A stretch of 64,000 nt of DNA. Origin: Hydrotalea sp. (GTDB lineage Bacteria > Bacteroidota > Bacteroidia > Chitinophagales > Chitinophagaceae). Positions 9,544-17,860 of the stretch are shown here, one piece after another; within the stretch, counting starts at the first letter, position 1; each line of letters begins with the position of its first letter. Location of the stretch: positions 124,001-188,000 of the forward strand of contig JAKRSC010000028.1 in the NCBI GenBank assembly GCA_022402565.1. Direction: 5' to 3'. Position numbers and translations under genes: made by a program. A model generated the notes under the pieces. That model was given only the letters and a program-made list of their open reading frames with translations. It made no database searches and was not told where the DNA came from.

Positions 9544-10467
9544 ATGCAACGCTTTTCAACAGGAAGAAAAACATTATTAGGACAAGACAACAATACGCTG
9601 ATTTTACTTTTAGCGGTGAATGCACTTGTATTTGTCTTAATTAACTTTTTGAAGATTGTTTACTTCCTCAGTGATATTCCAATTGAGTTCTTCTATCGTC
9701 AAATATTGCAATGGTTTAGTTTAACAGCCGATACTGAGCAGCTCGTATTTAGACCATGGACGGTATTTTCATATATGTTTACCCACGAAAGAGTTTGGTC
9801 GCTTATTGGCACTTTACTTTGGTTATGGGGCTTTGGATTTATTTTACAGGACCTCACTGGAAATCAAAAATTAATACCCATTTATTTATATGCAGGCTTG
9901 GCAGGTGCTTTATTTTTTGTTGGTAGCACTCAGCTGGTTCCGGCATTATATCGAAACCTAGGAAGCACTCCGCCTATGTTGGGTGCTGGTGCTGCTGTGA
10001 TGGGGGTTGCTGTAGCCACAACAGCCCTTGCACCTACCTATCGAATTTTTCCATTAATTAATGGTGGAATTCCTTTGTGGGTTTTGACGGCTATTTTTGT
10101 AGCATTTGATTTTGCAACGGTTGCCAGCGATCATGGAGGTGTTGCAATGGCTCATTTAGCAGGTGGAATGGTGGGTTATTGGTACATCTGGCAAATGCGA
10201 AAGGGATGGGATCCCGGCGCATGGATGACAGATTTTGTAAACTATGTAGATGACTTATGTAATCCAGAAAAAAAGCACAAAGGAAAAAATGCGCAATCGC
10301 GACATTTTTACCAATCTTCTGCAAGTCCTTTTACAAAAAAATCGCGTTTTTCTCAGGAAAAGCTTGATGCTATTTTAGATAAGATTAATCAACAAGGCTA
10401 CCACATGCTCACTGATGAGGAAAAAACATACCTTAAAGAAGCCAGTCAGGAAAACAACGCAGAATAA
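9544..10467 (+). CDS. Rhomboid-like protein lacking the catalytic serine
   Basis: This 307-residue membrane protein is homologous in layout to its upstream neighbour, but the GxSG motif reads GAGAA (residues 147-151): Gly149 stands where the catalytic Ser should be. The second-site His is retained (H204 in AHLAGGMVG). A cytosolic tail ends in a segment (LDKINQQGYHMLTDEEKTYL) like the C-terminal DUF6576-type region found on Bacteroidota rhomboids. It is therefore probably a pseudoprotease or partner of the active rhomboid encoded just upstream. The codons at 9982-9996 read ggt gct ggt gct gct, so the change is not a reading error of mine. The function is inferred only from position and family. 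Confidence 0.88.
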   Translation: MQRFSTGRKTLLGQDNNTLILLLAVNALVFVLINFLKIVYFLSDIPIEFFYRQILQWFSLTADTEQLVFRPWTVFSYMFTHERVWSLIGTLLWLWGFGFILQDLTGNQKLIPIYLYAGLAGALFFVGSTQLVPALYRNLGSTPPMLGAGAAVMGVAVATTALAPTYRIFPLINGGIPLWVLTAIFVAFDFATVASDHGGVAMAHLAGGMVGYWYIWQMRKGWDPGAWMTDFVNYVDDLCNPEKKHKGKNAQSRHFYQSSASPFTKKSRFSQEKLDAILDKINQQGYHMLTDEEKTYLKEASQENNAE

Positions 10468-10521
10468 TCTAAGAACGGTTAACTTTATGTTATAGCGAGC
10501 GGTAGCTTGGTCTTGTTGAAC

Positions 10522-11631
10522 ATGGCAAAAACCCTTATCAGAAGAATTACTAAGTCGTTTTTTGTTGGCCTCACTCTTTTATTGGTGATGGCTTTTTTGC
10601 TTTCTTGTTTAGGCGGCTCTATTCACCCAAATCATGCTTGGCTAATGGGTTTTCTTGTATTAGCTCAGCCCTACTTAGCAGTCCTATTAATCATTAGCTT
10701 AATTTTTTGGTTAATTACAAGACCAATCATTGCTATTTTTCCATTGCTAGCTATCATCATTGGTTGGAGCAACCTCAGTCATTTGTTCGCGGTAAACAAA
10801 CTTTCTAATAAAACAGCAAAAGAGGATAGTGTCATAAGAGTAGTTACATGGAATACACAAAGCTTTAATGGTCTATCAAATCTTCCCGAGGGAAAAAGAA
10901 AAGCTGGCGAACAAATTGCTGCCACTTTATTAGAACTCGATGCAGATTTTATTTGTCTACAAGAGTTTAATCATGCTTACGACCGAGCAGAAGGCAATCA
11001 TATTAAGTTTTTTACCAAGCAATATCCGTATTACTATTTTTCGAAAGATTATTCTCGCAGAAATGGACAATATGTTTCTGGGTCTATCCTTTTTTCAAAA
11101 CACCGAATTTTACAAACAAAGCGCATTCCTTATCCTGGTGCAGAAAGCTTAATTTGGGCCGATGTTTTGGTTGGGAGCGATACACTTCGCGTTTATACTA
11201 CACACTTGCAGTCATTTTTATTTAAGCCCGAAGATTATGAGGGAATGGAAAAAATAAAAACAAGAGAAGAAGAAGCGATAACTGCATCAAAACCAATTAT
11301 TAGAAAAATGAAGGCTGCTTTTCTGAGAAGAGCCGAACAAGCAAAAACGGTTAGAGAGGCACTTGATCAATCTCCTTATCCTTATATTATTTGTGGCGAC
11401 TTCAATGATGTACCCAACTCTTATACATATAGAACCATTAAAGGCAACTCTAATGATGCTTTTTTGGAAAAGGGTTTTGGGGTTGGGAGGACCTTTATTT
11501 CTTTAGCCCCCACTTTGAGAATTGACTATATTCTTTATCCCTCTGTCTTTCAAACAGTGCATCATTTTACAATTGATGAAGATCTGAGTGATCATATTTT
11601 ACAAGGGGCCGATATTCGGCTAAAAAAGTAA
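10522..11631 (+). CDS. Membrane-anchored endonuclease/exonuclease/phosphatase family protein
   Basis: The protein (369 residues from ATG 10522) has two or three N-terminal membrane segments (about residues 10-90), then an extracytoplasmic domain of the EEP (DNase I-like) fold. Motifs in order are VTWNTQSF, CLQEF, SGSILFSKH, TTHLQSF, CGDFNDVPNS, RIDYILYP and the terminal SDH. These carry the metal-binding Glu and the catalytic Asp/His residues of the superfamily. Members cleave phosphodiesters in nucleic acids, phosphoinositides or sphingomyelin, so the substrate cannot be named. ATG 10522 was preferred to an upstream TTG at 10507. It lies 54 bases after the inactive rhomboid and just before the cysS leader promoter, which overlaps the end of this gene. 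Confidence 0.85.
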   Translation: MAKTLIRRITKSFFVGLTLLLVMAFLLSCLGGSIHPNHAWLMGFLVLAQPYLAVLLIISLIFWLITRPIIAIFPLLAIIIGWSNLSHLFAVNKLSNKTAKEDSVIRVVTWNTQSFNGLSNLPEGKRKAGEQIAATLLELDADFICLQEFNHAYDRAEGNHIKFFTKQYPYYYFSKDYSRRNGQYVSGSILFSKHRILQTKRIPYPGAESLIWADVLVGSDTLRVYTTHLQSFLFKPEDYEGMEKIKTREEEAITASKPIIRKMKAAFLRRAEQAKTVREALDQSPYPYIICGDFNDVPNSYTYRTIKGNSNDAFLEKGFGVGRTFISLAPTLRIDYILYPSVFQTVHHFTIDEDLSDHILQGADIRLKK

Positions 11632-11639
11632 TATCTTCG
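11632..11639 (+). promoter_or_regulatory. -7 box for the cysS leader transcript
   Basis: TAtcTTCG matches the TAnnTTTG box with one change (the same variant occurs at 13382). It begins immediately after the stop codon at 11631 and ends four bases before the ATG of the polycysteine ORF, so the predicted transcript would start at that ATG. No clear -33 TTG was found. Confidence 0.6.
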
Positions 11640-11643
11640 CACC

Positions 11644-11688
11644 ATGAAGAAACAAACCTGCTTTACCTGCTGTTGTTGTTGCTGCTGA
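11644..11688 (+). CDS. Polycysteine leader peptide upstream of cysS
   Basis: A 14-codon ORF reads MKKQTCFTCCCCCC followed by TGA: seven of its fourteen codons are cysteine (TGC and TGT mixed), six of them consecutive just before the stop. It lies directly after a -7 box and 45 bases before the cysteinyl-tRNA synthetase start. Ribosomes would stall on it when Cys-tRNA is scarce, which is the logic of an amino-acid attenuation leader. Its ATG lies four bases after the -7 box, the same geometry as several other starts here, so it is probably translated from a leaderless mRNA. The product is too short to have a likely function of its own. Leaderless polycysteine ORFs acting as cysteine-responsive attenuators have been described in mycobacteria; I know of no described case in Bacteroidota but could not search. 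Confidence 0.75.
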   Translation: MKKQTCFTCCCCCC

Positions 11689-11731
11689 TTTTTTCGGCCA
11701 CCCACCCGTTTCTTCATCTTTCAATTTTTTT
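11644..11731 (+). promoter_or_regulatory. Putative cysteine-responsive attenuator of cysS
   Basis: The first ten bases of the leader ORF, ATGAAGAAAC (11644-11653), are perfectly complementary to GTTTCTTCAT (11708-11717). The second arm is followed by CTTTCAA and seven T (11725-11731), three bases before the cysS ATG. The polycysteine codons lie inside the 54-base loop. A ribosome stalled on the first Cys codons would cover the left arm and prevent pairing, favouring read-through into cysS. A ribosome that finishes and leaves would free the arm. The stem is AU-rich (three G:C pairs in ten) with a large loop, so it may act on leader translation or RNA stability rather than as a strong terminator. 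This mechanism is inference. Confidence 0.6.
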
Positions 11732-11733
11732 AC

Positions 11734-13233
11734 ATGTCACTTAAAGTATATAATTCGCTTACACGTCAAAAGGAAGTATTTCAATCCATTACACCGGGTC
11801 ATGTTGGCCTTTATGTTTGCGGCCCAACAGTAAGTGGTGAAAGTCATTTAGGACATGCTCGTCCTTATATCACTTTCGATGTATTGTATAGATACCTCAA
11901 CTATTTAGGCTATCAAGTGCGCTACGTTCGCAATATCACCGATGCAGGACATTTTGAAGAAGAAGGCAGAGCTGCAGAAGATAAAGTTAGTAGTAAAGCC
12001 ATCTTAGAAAAATTAGAGCCAATGGAGTTGGTGCAGAAATATACCAACCGTTTTCATTGGGCCATGCTTCAATTCAATAATATAGAACCTAGCATTGAGC
12101 CCACAGCAACTGGACATATTGTGGAGCAAATCAATATGATTGAACAAATCATTGCAGATGGCTATGCTTATGTAGTGAATGGCTCTGTATATTTTGATGT
12201 CAATAAATATCATAAAGACTTTTCTGCTAAAGGACAACCCTATGGTATTTTAAGTGGAAGAAATTTAGAAGAACAGTTAGATACTACAAGAGATTTAGAG
12301 GGGCAGGATGAAAAGCGCAATAAAGCCGATTTTGCTTTGTGGAAGCAAGCACCGCCACAACATATCATGCGCTGGAAAAGCCCTTGGGGAGAAGGTTTCC
12401 CGGGGTGGCATATTGAGTGTTCTGCAATGGCAACCAAATATTTGGGTAAACAATTTGATATACATGGCGGCGGAATGGACTTACAATTTCCTCACCACGA
12501 GTGCGAAATTGCACAAAGCACAGTTTGCAACCATGCTATGCCTGCTCGTTATTGGATGCACAATAATATGATTACCATCAACGGTAAGAAAATGGGTAAG
12601 AGTTATAACAATGTGATTAAGTTAAGTGAATTGTTTTCAGGCAATCACCCTTTGTTGACTCAGCCTTTTCATCCAATGACAATTCGCTTTTTCATATTGC
12701 AGTCACATTATCGTTCAACACTCGATTTCAGCAATGAAGCGTTACAAGGAAGTGAGCGCGCGTTCAAGCGTTTGTGGGAAGCGTATCAGCAAATACCACA
12801 AATTCAGATTGTAGCAGAAACCGCCACACAGCCTGAATTAGACGTACAATGCAGGCAGCTTGCAGAGGTAATGGATGAGTATATGAACGACGATTTGAAT
12901 ACTGCGAAAGTCCTTGCAAATATGTTTGAATTGGTACCAGTAATAAATGGATTAAGAAACAAACAATTACCTCTAGACGCTATTTCTGCGCAAACTTGGA
13001 GTATTGTAACGAGTCAGATAAAGAAGTTTATAGAAGACATTTTGGGGTTGAAGTGGGAACAAGAGGGCGGTGATAAAATAGAGGGCGTTTTGCAATTGTT
13101 GGTTCAAATTCGTCAATCTGCCAAGCAGAAAAAAGATTTCCAAACAAGTGACACCATAAGGAAAGAGTTAGCTGCGTTAGGGATTTTGCTTAAGGATGAA
13201 AAAGATGGAACTACCTCTTGGAGCATGGATTAA
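11734..13233 (+). CDS. cysS: Cysteinyl-tRNA synthetase
   Basis: The 499-residue class I synthetase charges tRNA-Cys with cysteine in the cytoplasm. It shows the zinc/substrate Cys29 (YVCGPTV), the HIGH-type motif HLGH (38-41), a second zinc region (HIECSAM and FPHHECEIAQS) and the KMSKS-type loop KMGKS (286-290). The C-terminal part contains the DALR-like helical domain and a short anticodon-binding tail. Length agrees with bacterial CysRS. It is preceded by a polycysteine leader ORF and an inverted repeat, suggesting control by Cys-tRNA supply, and is followed by a strong hairpin, so leader plus cysS is probably one unit. Confidence 0.97.
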   Translation: MSLKVYNSLTRQKEVFQSITPGHVGLYVCGPTVSGESHLGHARPYITFDVLYRYLNYLGYQVRYVRNITDAGHFEEEGRAAEDKVSSKAILEKLEPMELVQKYTNRFHWAMLQFNNIEPSIEPTATGHIVEQINMIEQIIADGYAYVVNGSVYFDVNKYHKDFSAKGQPYGILSGRNLEEQLDTTRDLEGQDEKRNKADFALWKQAPPQHIMRWKSPWGEGFPGWHIECSAMATKYLGKQFDIHGGGMDLQFPHHECEIAQSTVCNHAMPARYWMHNNMITINGKKMGKSYNNVIKLSELFSGNHPLLTQPFHPMTIRFFILQSHYRSTLDFSNEALQGSERAFKRLWEAYQQIPQIQIVAETATQPELDVQCRQLAEVMDEYMNDDLNTAKVLANMFELVPVINGLRNKQLPLDAISAQTWSIVTSQIKKFIEDILGLKWEQEGGDKIEGVLQLLVQIRQSAKQKKDFQTSDTIRKELAALGILLKDEKDGTTSWSMD

Positions 13234-13266
13234 TAGACATTCTATCATTTTAAAAATATGTATTCT

Positions 13267-13300
13267 GGCTTACCATAAAATTTGTGGTAAGCCATTTAAT
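13267..13300 (+). terminator. Hairpin terminator after cysS
   Basis: GGCTTACCA (13267-13275) pairs perfectly with TGGTAAGCC (13285-13293), followed by the AT-rich ATTTAATTTTT. Confidence 0.75.
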
Positions 13301-13358
13301 TTTTAGCACATTCCATGTATTTGTAGTTCAATTACATGTAACACATTGATTGTTTCAG

Positions 13359-13389
13359 TTGCTTTTATTTCTTAAAAAAGCTATCTTCG
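13359..13389 (+). promoter_or_regulatory. Promoter of the glycan operon
   Basis: TTG (13359-13361), 20 bases, then TAtcTTCG (13382-13389) fits the Bacteroidota -33/-7 arrangement. It predicts a leader of about 18 bases before ATG 13412. Confidence 0.7.
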
Positions 13390-13411
13390 AAAAACTGCTA
13401 ATTCGCTGACA

Positions 13412-14548
13412 ATGAAACAGATATTGCAACTTCCACTTTTTCAGCACTTTAAATATTTGGTGATAGCATATATTTTGGTGTTTGTGCTGTTCACTTTGAA
13501 AATTGTTTTATTTGAGATGCCTGCAGATAGTTATGTCTGTTTTCGACAATCTTTTTTTCATTTAATTGAGTATAAAAATCTTTATCTACTTTATCCAAAC
13601 GAGTATAATACCGATTACAATTATGGGCCGTTCTTTGCTAGCTTGATGTTTTTTTGGGCGTATTTACCAGATGAGATTGGAATATTTTTATGGAATGGAG
13701 CGCATTTATGTGCCTATTTATTAGCTTTATTTTTTCTACCATTTGAACAGAAAGCAAAAGTATTCATAGGCTGGTTTTGCTTGCAGGAGTACATTACCTC
13801 AATGCAGAATGTACAAACCAATCCAACAATAGCAGCATTGATTTTATTGACGGCTATTTATCAATCAAAAGAAAAGCCTGTTTTGTCATCTTTATTCTTG
13901 GTCTTTGGTATTTTCTTTAAAGTGTATGTTGTAACTGCTGGTGTTTGGTGGATTATTGGTAAACAGAAAATGAGATTCTTGTTGTTTGGTCTTGGGTGGG
14001 CAGTGTTATTCTTTTTAATTCCGTTGGTATGGGTTGATATACAGCAATTACTTTTTTTATATGAACAATGGTGGCAAAAAATGCAACATCATAGCCAAAG
14101 AAACAGCTTAAGTATCATTGGCTTATTACAAATCCTATCGCCCTCTATTCAACAATTGTACATAATGGCTTTTGGACTTATAGTAACCCTTGGTCTTCTA
14201 TTCAAGCAAAGTATCTATAAGTCTGGTCCACACCAGTGGCTTTTTTTAGCACACCTTTTGTTGTTTACTATTTTGTTTAATCCAGCAAGTGAATCACCTA
14301 CCTACTTAATTGCAGTAACAGGAGTAGCTATATGGTGGTGGTTTTCAGAAAGAACGAAGCTGGATCTAGTATTATTGATTTTTGTTTTGTTGGGCACCTC
14401 ATTTATTACAACAGATTTGGTACCAGTAAATTGGAGAACCAATTATGTGTACCCGTATCACCTTAAATCAATTCCCTGCATATTGGTATGGGCAAAACTT
14501 ACATATGATTTGTATCTTTCATCTTCTACTAGACCTTTTGTAGCATGA
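13412..14548 (+). CDS. GT87-like polyprenol-phosphate-sugar mannosyltransferase (DUF2029)
   Basis: The 378-residue protein is almost entirely membrane helices (about nine to eleven). Near the N-terminus a loop has ADSYVCFRQSF and later YNTDYNYGPFFA, resembling the acidic and Y-x-PP-like motifs of GT-C glycosyltransferases of family GT87/DUF2029, which use polyprenyl-phosphate sugars at the outer face of the inner membrane. The stop overlaps the next start by four bases (ATGA at 14545), so it is translationally coupled to the GT2 gene. Together the three genes suggest assembly or modification of a lipid-linked glycan. The acceptor and the sugar are unknown. Confidence 0.78.
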   Translation: MKQILQLPLFQHFKYLVIAYILVFVLFTLKIVLFEMPADSYVCFRQSFFHLIEYKNLYLLYPNEYNTDYNYGPFFASLMFFWAYLPDEIGIFLWNGAHLCAYLLALFFLPFEQKAKVFIGWFCLQEYITSMQNVQTNPTIAALILLTAIYQSKEKPVLSSLFLVFGIFFKVYVVTAGVWWIIGKQKMRFLLFGLGWAVLFFLIPLVWVDIQQLLFLYEQWWQKMQHHSQRNSLSIIGLLQILSPSIQQLYIMAFGLIVTLGLLFKQSIYKSGPHQWLFLAHLLLFTILFNPASESPTYLIAVTGVAIWWWFSERTKLDLVLLIFVLLGTSFITTDLVPVNWRTNYVYPYHLKSIPCILVWAKLTYDLYLSSSTRPFVA

Positions 14549-15471
14549 AATCACAGTTAGCTATTGTTATTCCTGCATTTAATGAAGCATCAAATATCAA
14601 GCCCTTGTGTACACGTATAAGTGAGGTCATGCAAAGGGTTCAATATAATTACATCATTCTTTTTGTAAATGATGGAAGTACAGATCATACACTTCATGAG
14701 TTAAAAACACTTAGAGAAAAAGATAACCGTATACACTATCTATCTCTTTCTCGAAATTTTGGTCATCAATCGGCATTAAAAGCAGGGTTAGATTCGGTGG
14801 AAGCAGATATCTATATTAGTTTAGATGCCGACTTACAACATCCACCAGAACTCATTCCTCAACTTTTGCAAGGATGGGAAGAAGGTTACGATGTGGTTTA
14901 TACGGTTAGAGAAGATCCACCCAATATATCTAGATTTAAAAAAAAGACCTCTACATTTTTTTACAATATCATGAATAGTTTGAGTGATATTGAATTAGAT
15001 CAAGGATCAGCCGATTTCAGATTAATGAGTGCTAATGTGGTGGCTGCATTTAGGAAATTTAAAGAAAAGGATTTATTTATTCGCGGCCTAGTAAAGTGGG
15101 TGGGGTTCAAGCAAAAGTCAATTACATATACGGCAAATGAAAGGTATAGTGGTCATTCTAAATATACCTTTGAAAGAATGGCTCGTTTTGCGCTACAAGG
15201 AATTACCTCCTTTAGTACGAAACCACTGTATGTTGCCACCTACCTTGGCTTTACTTTTTCAATGTTGAGTGTGCTTTATGTACCATACGCCATATACGCA
15301 TTTTTATTTGGGAAAGTAATTTCAGGCTGGACCTCTTTAATAGTAACAGTTGCTTTTTTTGGAGGATTACAATTAATGATTCTTGGAATAATTGGCATAT
15401 ACCTTGGAAAACTGTTTATGCAAAGTAAACATCGTCCTTTGTATATCATTCAATCTTCTACACTATCATGA
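14545..15471 (+). CDS. Polyprenol-phosphate glycosyltransferase, GT2 (DPM1/GtrB-like)
   Basis: The 308-residue protein has an N-terminal GT-A domain: VIPAFNEASNI, VNDGSTDHT and the DxD-type SLDADLQHPPE, followed by SRFKKKTSTFFYNIMN and QGSADFRLM. Two C-terminal membrane helices (about 230-295) complete the GtrB/DPM1-like layout. Such enzymes transfer a sugar from a nucleotide donor to undecaprenyl phosphate at the cytoplasmic side, making the donor for GT-C enzymes such as the preceding gene. It overlaps both neighbours by ATGA, so the three are tightly coupled. The sugar is not predictable. Confidence 0.9.
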   Translation: MKSQLAIVIPAFNEASNIKPLCTRISEVMQRVQYNYIILFVNDGSTDHTLHELKTLREKDNRIHYLSLSRNFGHQSALKAGLDSVEADIYISLDADLQHPPELIPQLLQGWEEGYDVVYTVREDPPNISRFKKKTSTFFYNIMNSLSDIELDQGSADFRLMSANVVAAFRKFKEKDLFIRGLVKWVGFKQKSITYTANERYSGHSKYTFERMARFALQGITSFSTKPLYVATYLGFTFSMLSVLYVPYAIYAFLFGKVISGWTSLIVTVAFFGGLQLMILGIIGIYLGKLFMQSKHRPLYIIQSSTLS

Positions 15472-16247
15472 ATAAGCCCTTTTTGCTACTTTCTTTTGAT
15501 GTTGAGGAGTTTGATATGCCACTTGAATACGGGCAAAAAATATCATTTGATGAACAAATAGATATTGGAAAAAAAGGCTTAGATGTGTTGACTCCTTTAC
15601 TAAATAAACCCACATACAGGTCTACCCTTTTTACAACAGCCCAATATGCAATGCATGATGCAGAAAGAATACATCAGCTCGCTCAATATCACGAAATAGC
15701 ATCGCATACTTTTTTCCATAGTTCATTTAAGGAAGAGGATTTATTACATTCAAGATTGAAACTTGAAGAAATAAGTGGACAAAAAGTGACAGGCTTACGA
15801 ATGCCAAGAATGCGGGATGTGTCTATACATGCAGTTAAAAAAGCCGGCTATTTATACGACTCTTCAGTTAATCCTATTTGGCTGCCTGGCCGATATAATA
15901 AATTACATGTATCAAGAAAATTGTTTAAAGAGGCTGATTTATATCGTCTTCCAGCAGGAACCAGTCGATTTATTAGGATTCCTTTTTTCTGGTTGGCATT
16001 TAAGAATATGCCAGTAAGTTTATTTAGAAGTCTATTATTAGATACACTTAGAAACGATGGCTATTGTTGTTTGTACTTTCATCCTTGGGAATTTGTTTCG
16101 CTTGAAAAATATAACATGCCATTTTATACAAGAAGGCCAGATGGCCAAGAACTTTTGGATAAACTCATGCAACTGATTTATTCAATTGAAGAAGATGTTT
16201 CATTTATTTCTATTGCTGAATTTATCTTCAACAAAAGCAAAGGATGA
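15468..16247 (+). CDS. Polysaccharide deacetylase family protein (NodB fold, DUF3473-like end)
   Basis: The 259-residue protein has the NodB-type motif 1 as SFDVEEFD near the N-terminus and the metal-binding motif 2 as SHTFFHS. LRMPRMRD and a C-terminal YFHPWEF segment match the XrtA-associated/DUF3473 polysaccharide deacetylase subgroup. These enzymes remove acetyl groups from polysaccharide or glycolipid with a metal ion. No signal peptide is visible, consistent with a cytoplasmic lipid-linked sugar substrate. It is the last gene of the three-gene operon (ATGA overlap with the GT2 gene). Confidence 0.83.
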   Translation: MNKPFLLLSFDVEEFDMPLEYGQKISFDEQIDIGKKGLDVLTPLLNKPTYRSTLFTTAQYAMHDAERIHQLAQYHEIASHTFFHSSFKEEDLLHSRLKLEEISGQKVTGLRMPRMRDVSIHAVKKAGYLYDSSVNPIWLPGRYNKLHVSRKLFKEADLYRLPAGTSRFIRIPFFWLAFKNMPVSLFRSLLLDTLRNDGYCCLYFHPWEFVSLEKYNMPFYTRRPDGQELLDKLMQLIYSIEEDVSFISIAEFIFNKSKG

Positions 16248-16358
16248 TTACACCATTGAATGGATGTAATTGATTTGATTCATTAAATTGTTTAGATAAA
16301 CGCCTAAACGCTGATCTGATAAAAATTGAAAAATGAGTGGTGAATCAGAAAAACGATT

Positions 16359-17747
16359 TTAATTCCCAATATTCCTCGCAAACTTTCTCCACATAGCAAG
16401 GTCTTCGCACGAAATATAATCCTCATCTATTGCTACGTAGTAATTGGGTACTTTTTCTTTGAACCATTTTTCTAAAACAGCTTGTCTTTTTTCTTCTAAA
16501 GCACGCTGAGAAATTCGGTTATAATCATCTGCTAAATTTTCTCGGTGTGGCTCAGTTTTTCTTTTCAAATGAATAATCTGAACCGCTTTCTTTCCCATTT
16601 CATCGGTAAAAGCAATAGGTTTAGAAAACTCACCTGGTTTCATTTTCTCTAATATCTGAATTTGTTCGCGGGTTAATTGATCTATGGTCAGATAATTACT
16701 TCCATCGCGACCAGCCAATGAACCACCTGTAAATTTTGCTTTTTCGTCTGTACTGTATTTGTTGACTGCTTCACCAAAAGTCATAGTTCCAGCCATTAGC
16801 ATATTTCTAACTGAATCTAATAGCTTTGTTGTTGCTTTCATTTCCTCATCAGTAATGGGAGGAATTTTCAAGATATGTCTAACTCCAGCATCATCTCCAT
16901 TTCTAGAAATCATCTGAATAATATGGTAGCCAAACTTTGATTTAAATACTGGAGATATTTGTCCATCTTTTAATCGGAATGCAGCTGCCATAAATGCCGG
17001 ATCAAAGTTTCTCTCATTTCTGTTTAATGCGTAGTATCCATTGTTTTCTCTTACACCAGGGTCTTCCGAGTGTAATTTTGCTAACTGTTCAAAACTCTTT
17101 CCAAGCACTTCTACTTGTCTGCGGTAATCATTCAATTGCTGAATGACATACTCTTCTACATCTCGAGTTGCTTTCGGGTGTATTACAAGCTGACTCATTT
17201 CAACTTCCATTTCATAAAATGGAAGGCTATCTTTTGGAATCTTATTAAAATATTCCTTCACTTCATTGGGTGTAATACGCACATTACCAACTACTGTTTT
17301 ACGCATCTCCTCCCCTAATTTATCTTCTCTTATTGGGATTCTAAAATAATCTTTAATTTGATAAACAGTTTTTCCTGAGATTTCTTCTAAAATTTCTTTT
17401 GAGCCGTACGCAGCAATAAATTGGCGGATTCGAAAATCTAATTCTGCTTCAACATCTTCCTCACTAATTTTTAAAGAATCTTTTTCAGCTTGCAATACCA
17501 AAGCTTTCTTAATTAACTGACCTTCTAATACTTCACATTCAGTAGGTACTGCATCACCCGCATCGGGGTAATTTCTTTTGAAGTCTAAAATAGCATTTAG
17601 GACGTCTGAACGTAAAATGATTCTATCGCCCACTTGGCCAACAATTTTATCGGCCAACACTTTCTTAACCTGTGTTTTATTTTGGGCTTGACCAAAAGCT
17701 GAAATTCCAGCCCATAATAACATTGCTAAAAACAATATCTTCTTCAT
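16359..17747 (-). CDS. surA: SurA-like periplasmic peptidyl-prolyl isomerase/chaperone
   Basis: The 462-residue protein has a signal peptide (ending AGISAFGQ), an N-terminal SurA-type helical domain (about 30-180, DKIVGQVGDRIILRSDV) and two parvulin (PpiC) domains. The first covers roughly 180-285 (HSEDPGVRENNGYY, FGYHIIQM) and the second 288-400 (VRHILKIPP, GGSLAGRDG). SurA proteins escort unfolded outer-membrane proteins across the periplasm, which suits an organism rich in SusC/SusD barrels. It has its own predicted promoter, and follows the FN3 gene on the same strand. The symbol is by family, not proven orthology. Confidence 0.88.
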   Translation of the reverse strand: MKKILFLAMLLWAGISAFGQAQNKTQVKKVLADKIVGQVGDRIILRSDVLNAILDFKRNYPDAGDAVPTECEVLEGQLIKKALVLQAEKDSLKISEEDVEAELDFRIRQFIAAYGSKEILEEISGKTVYQIKDYFRIPIREDKLGEEMRKTVVGNVRITPNEVKEYFNKIPKDSLPFYEMEVEMSQLVIHPKATRDVEEYVIQQLNDYRRQVEVLGKSFEQLAKLHSEDPGVRENNGYYALNRNERNFDPAFMAAAFRLKDGQISPVFKSKFGYHIIQMISRNGDDAGVRHILKIPPITDEEMKATTKLLDSVRNMLMAGTMTFGEAVNKYSTDEKAKFTGGSLAGRDGSNYLTIDQLTREQIQILEKMKPGEFSKPIAFTDEMGKKAVQIIHLKRKTEPHRENLADDYNRISQRALEEKRQAVLEKWFKEKVPNYYVAIDEDYISCEDLAMWRKFARNIGN

Positions 17748-17788
17748 AAATACGTACCTGTTGTTAAACTGCCCCGCAGTTGGGTGTT

Positions 17789-17796
17789 CAAAATTA
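17789..17796 (-). promoter_or_regulatory. -7 box of surA-like gene
   Basis: On the minus strand this reads TAatTTTG, a perfect -7 match, about 40 bases before the ATG. No TTG is seen at -33. Confidence 0.55.
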
Positions 17797-17860
17797 ACTG
17801 ATTGCCCGTTAGTTTGGGCCTAAAAGCGTTGATTTAACAAAAACAAACACCAATTCTGGA

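Noticed and set aside
11668-11685. TGY trinucleotide run as a simple tandem repeat
   Set aside because: Codons are mixed TGT and TGC, the run is in frame with an ATG next to a -7 box, and the downstream gene is cysS; a leader ORF explains it better than a microsatellite.
16247-16270. Imperfect hairpin between converging genes near 16.25 kb
   Set aside because: The stem has a bulge and no T-run follows on either strand; terminator function is not supported.
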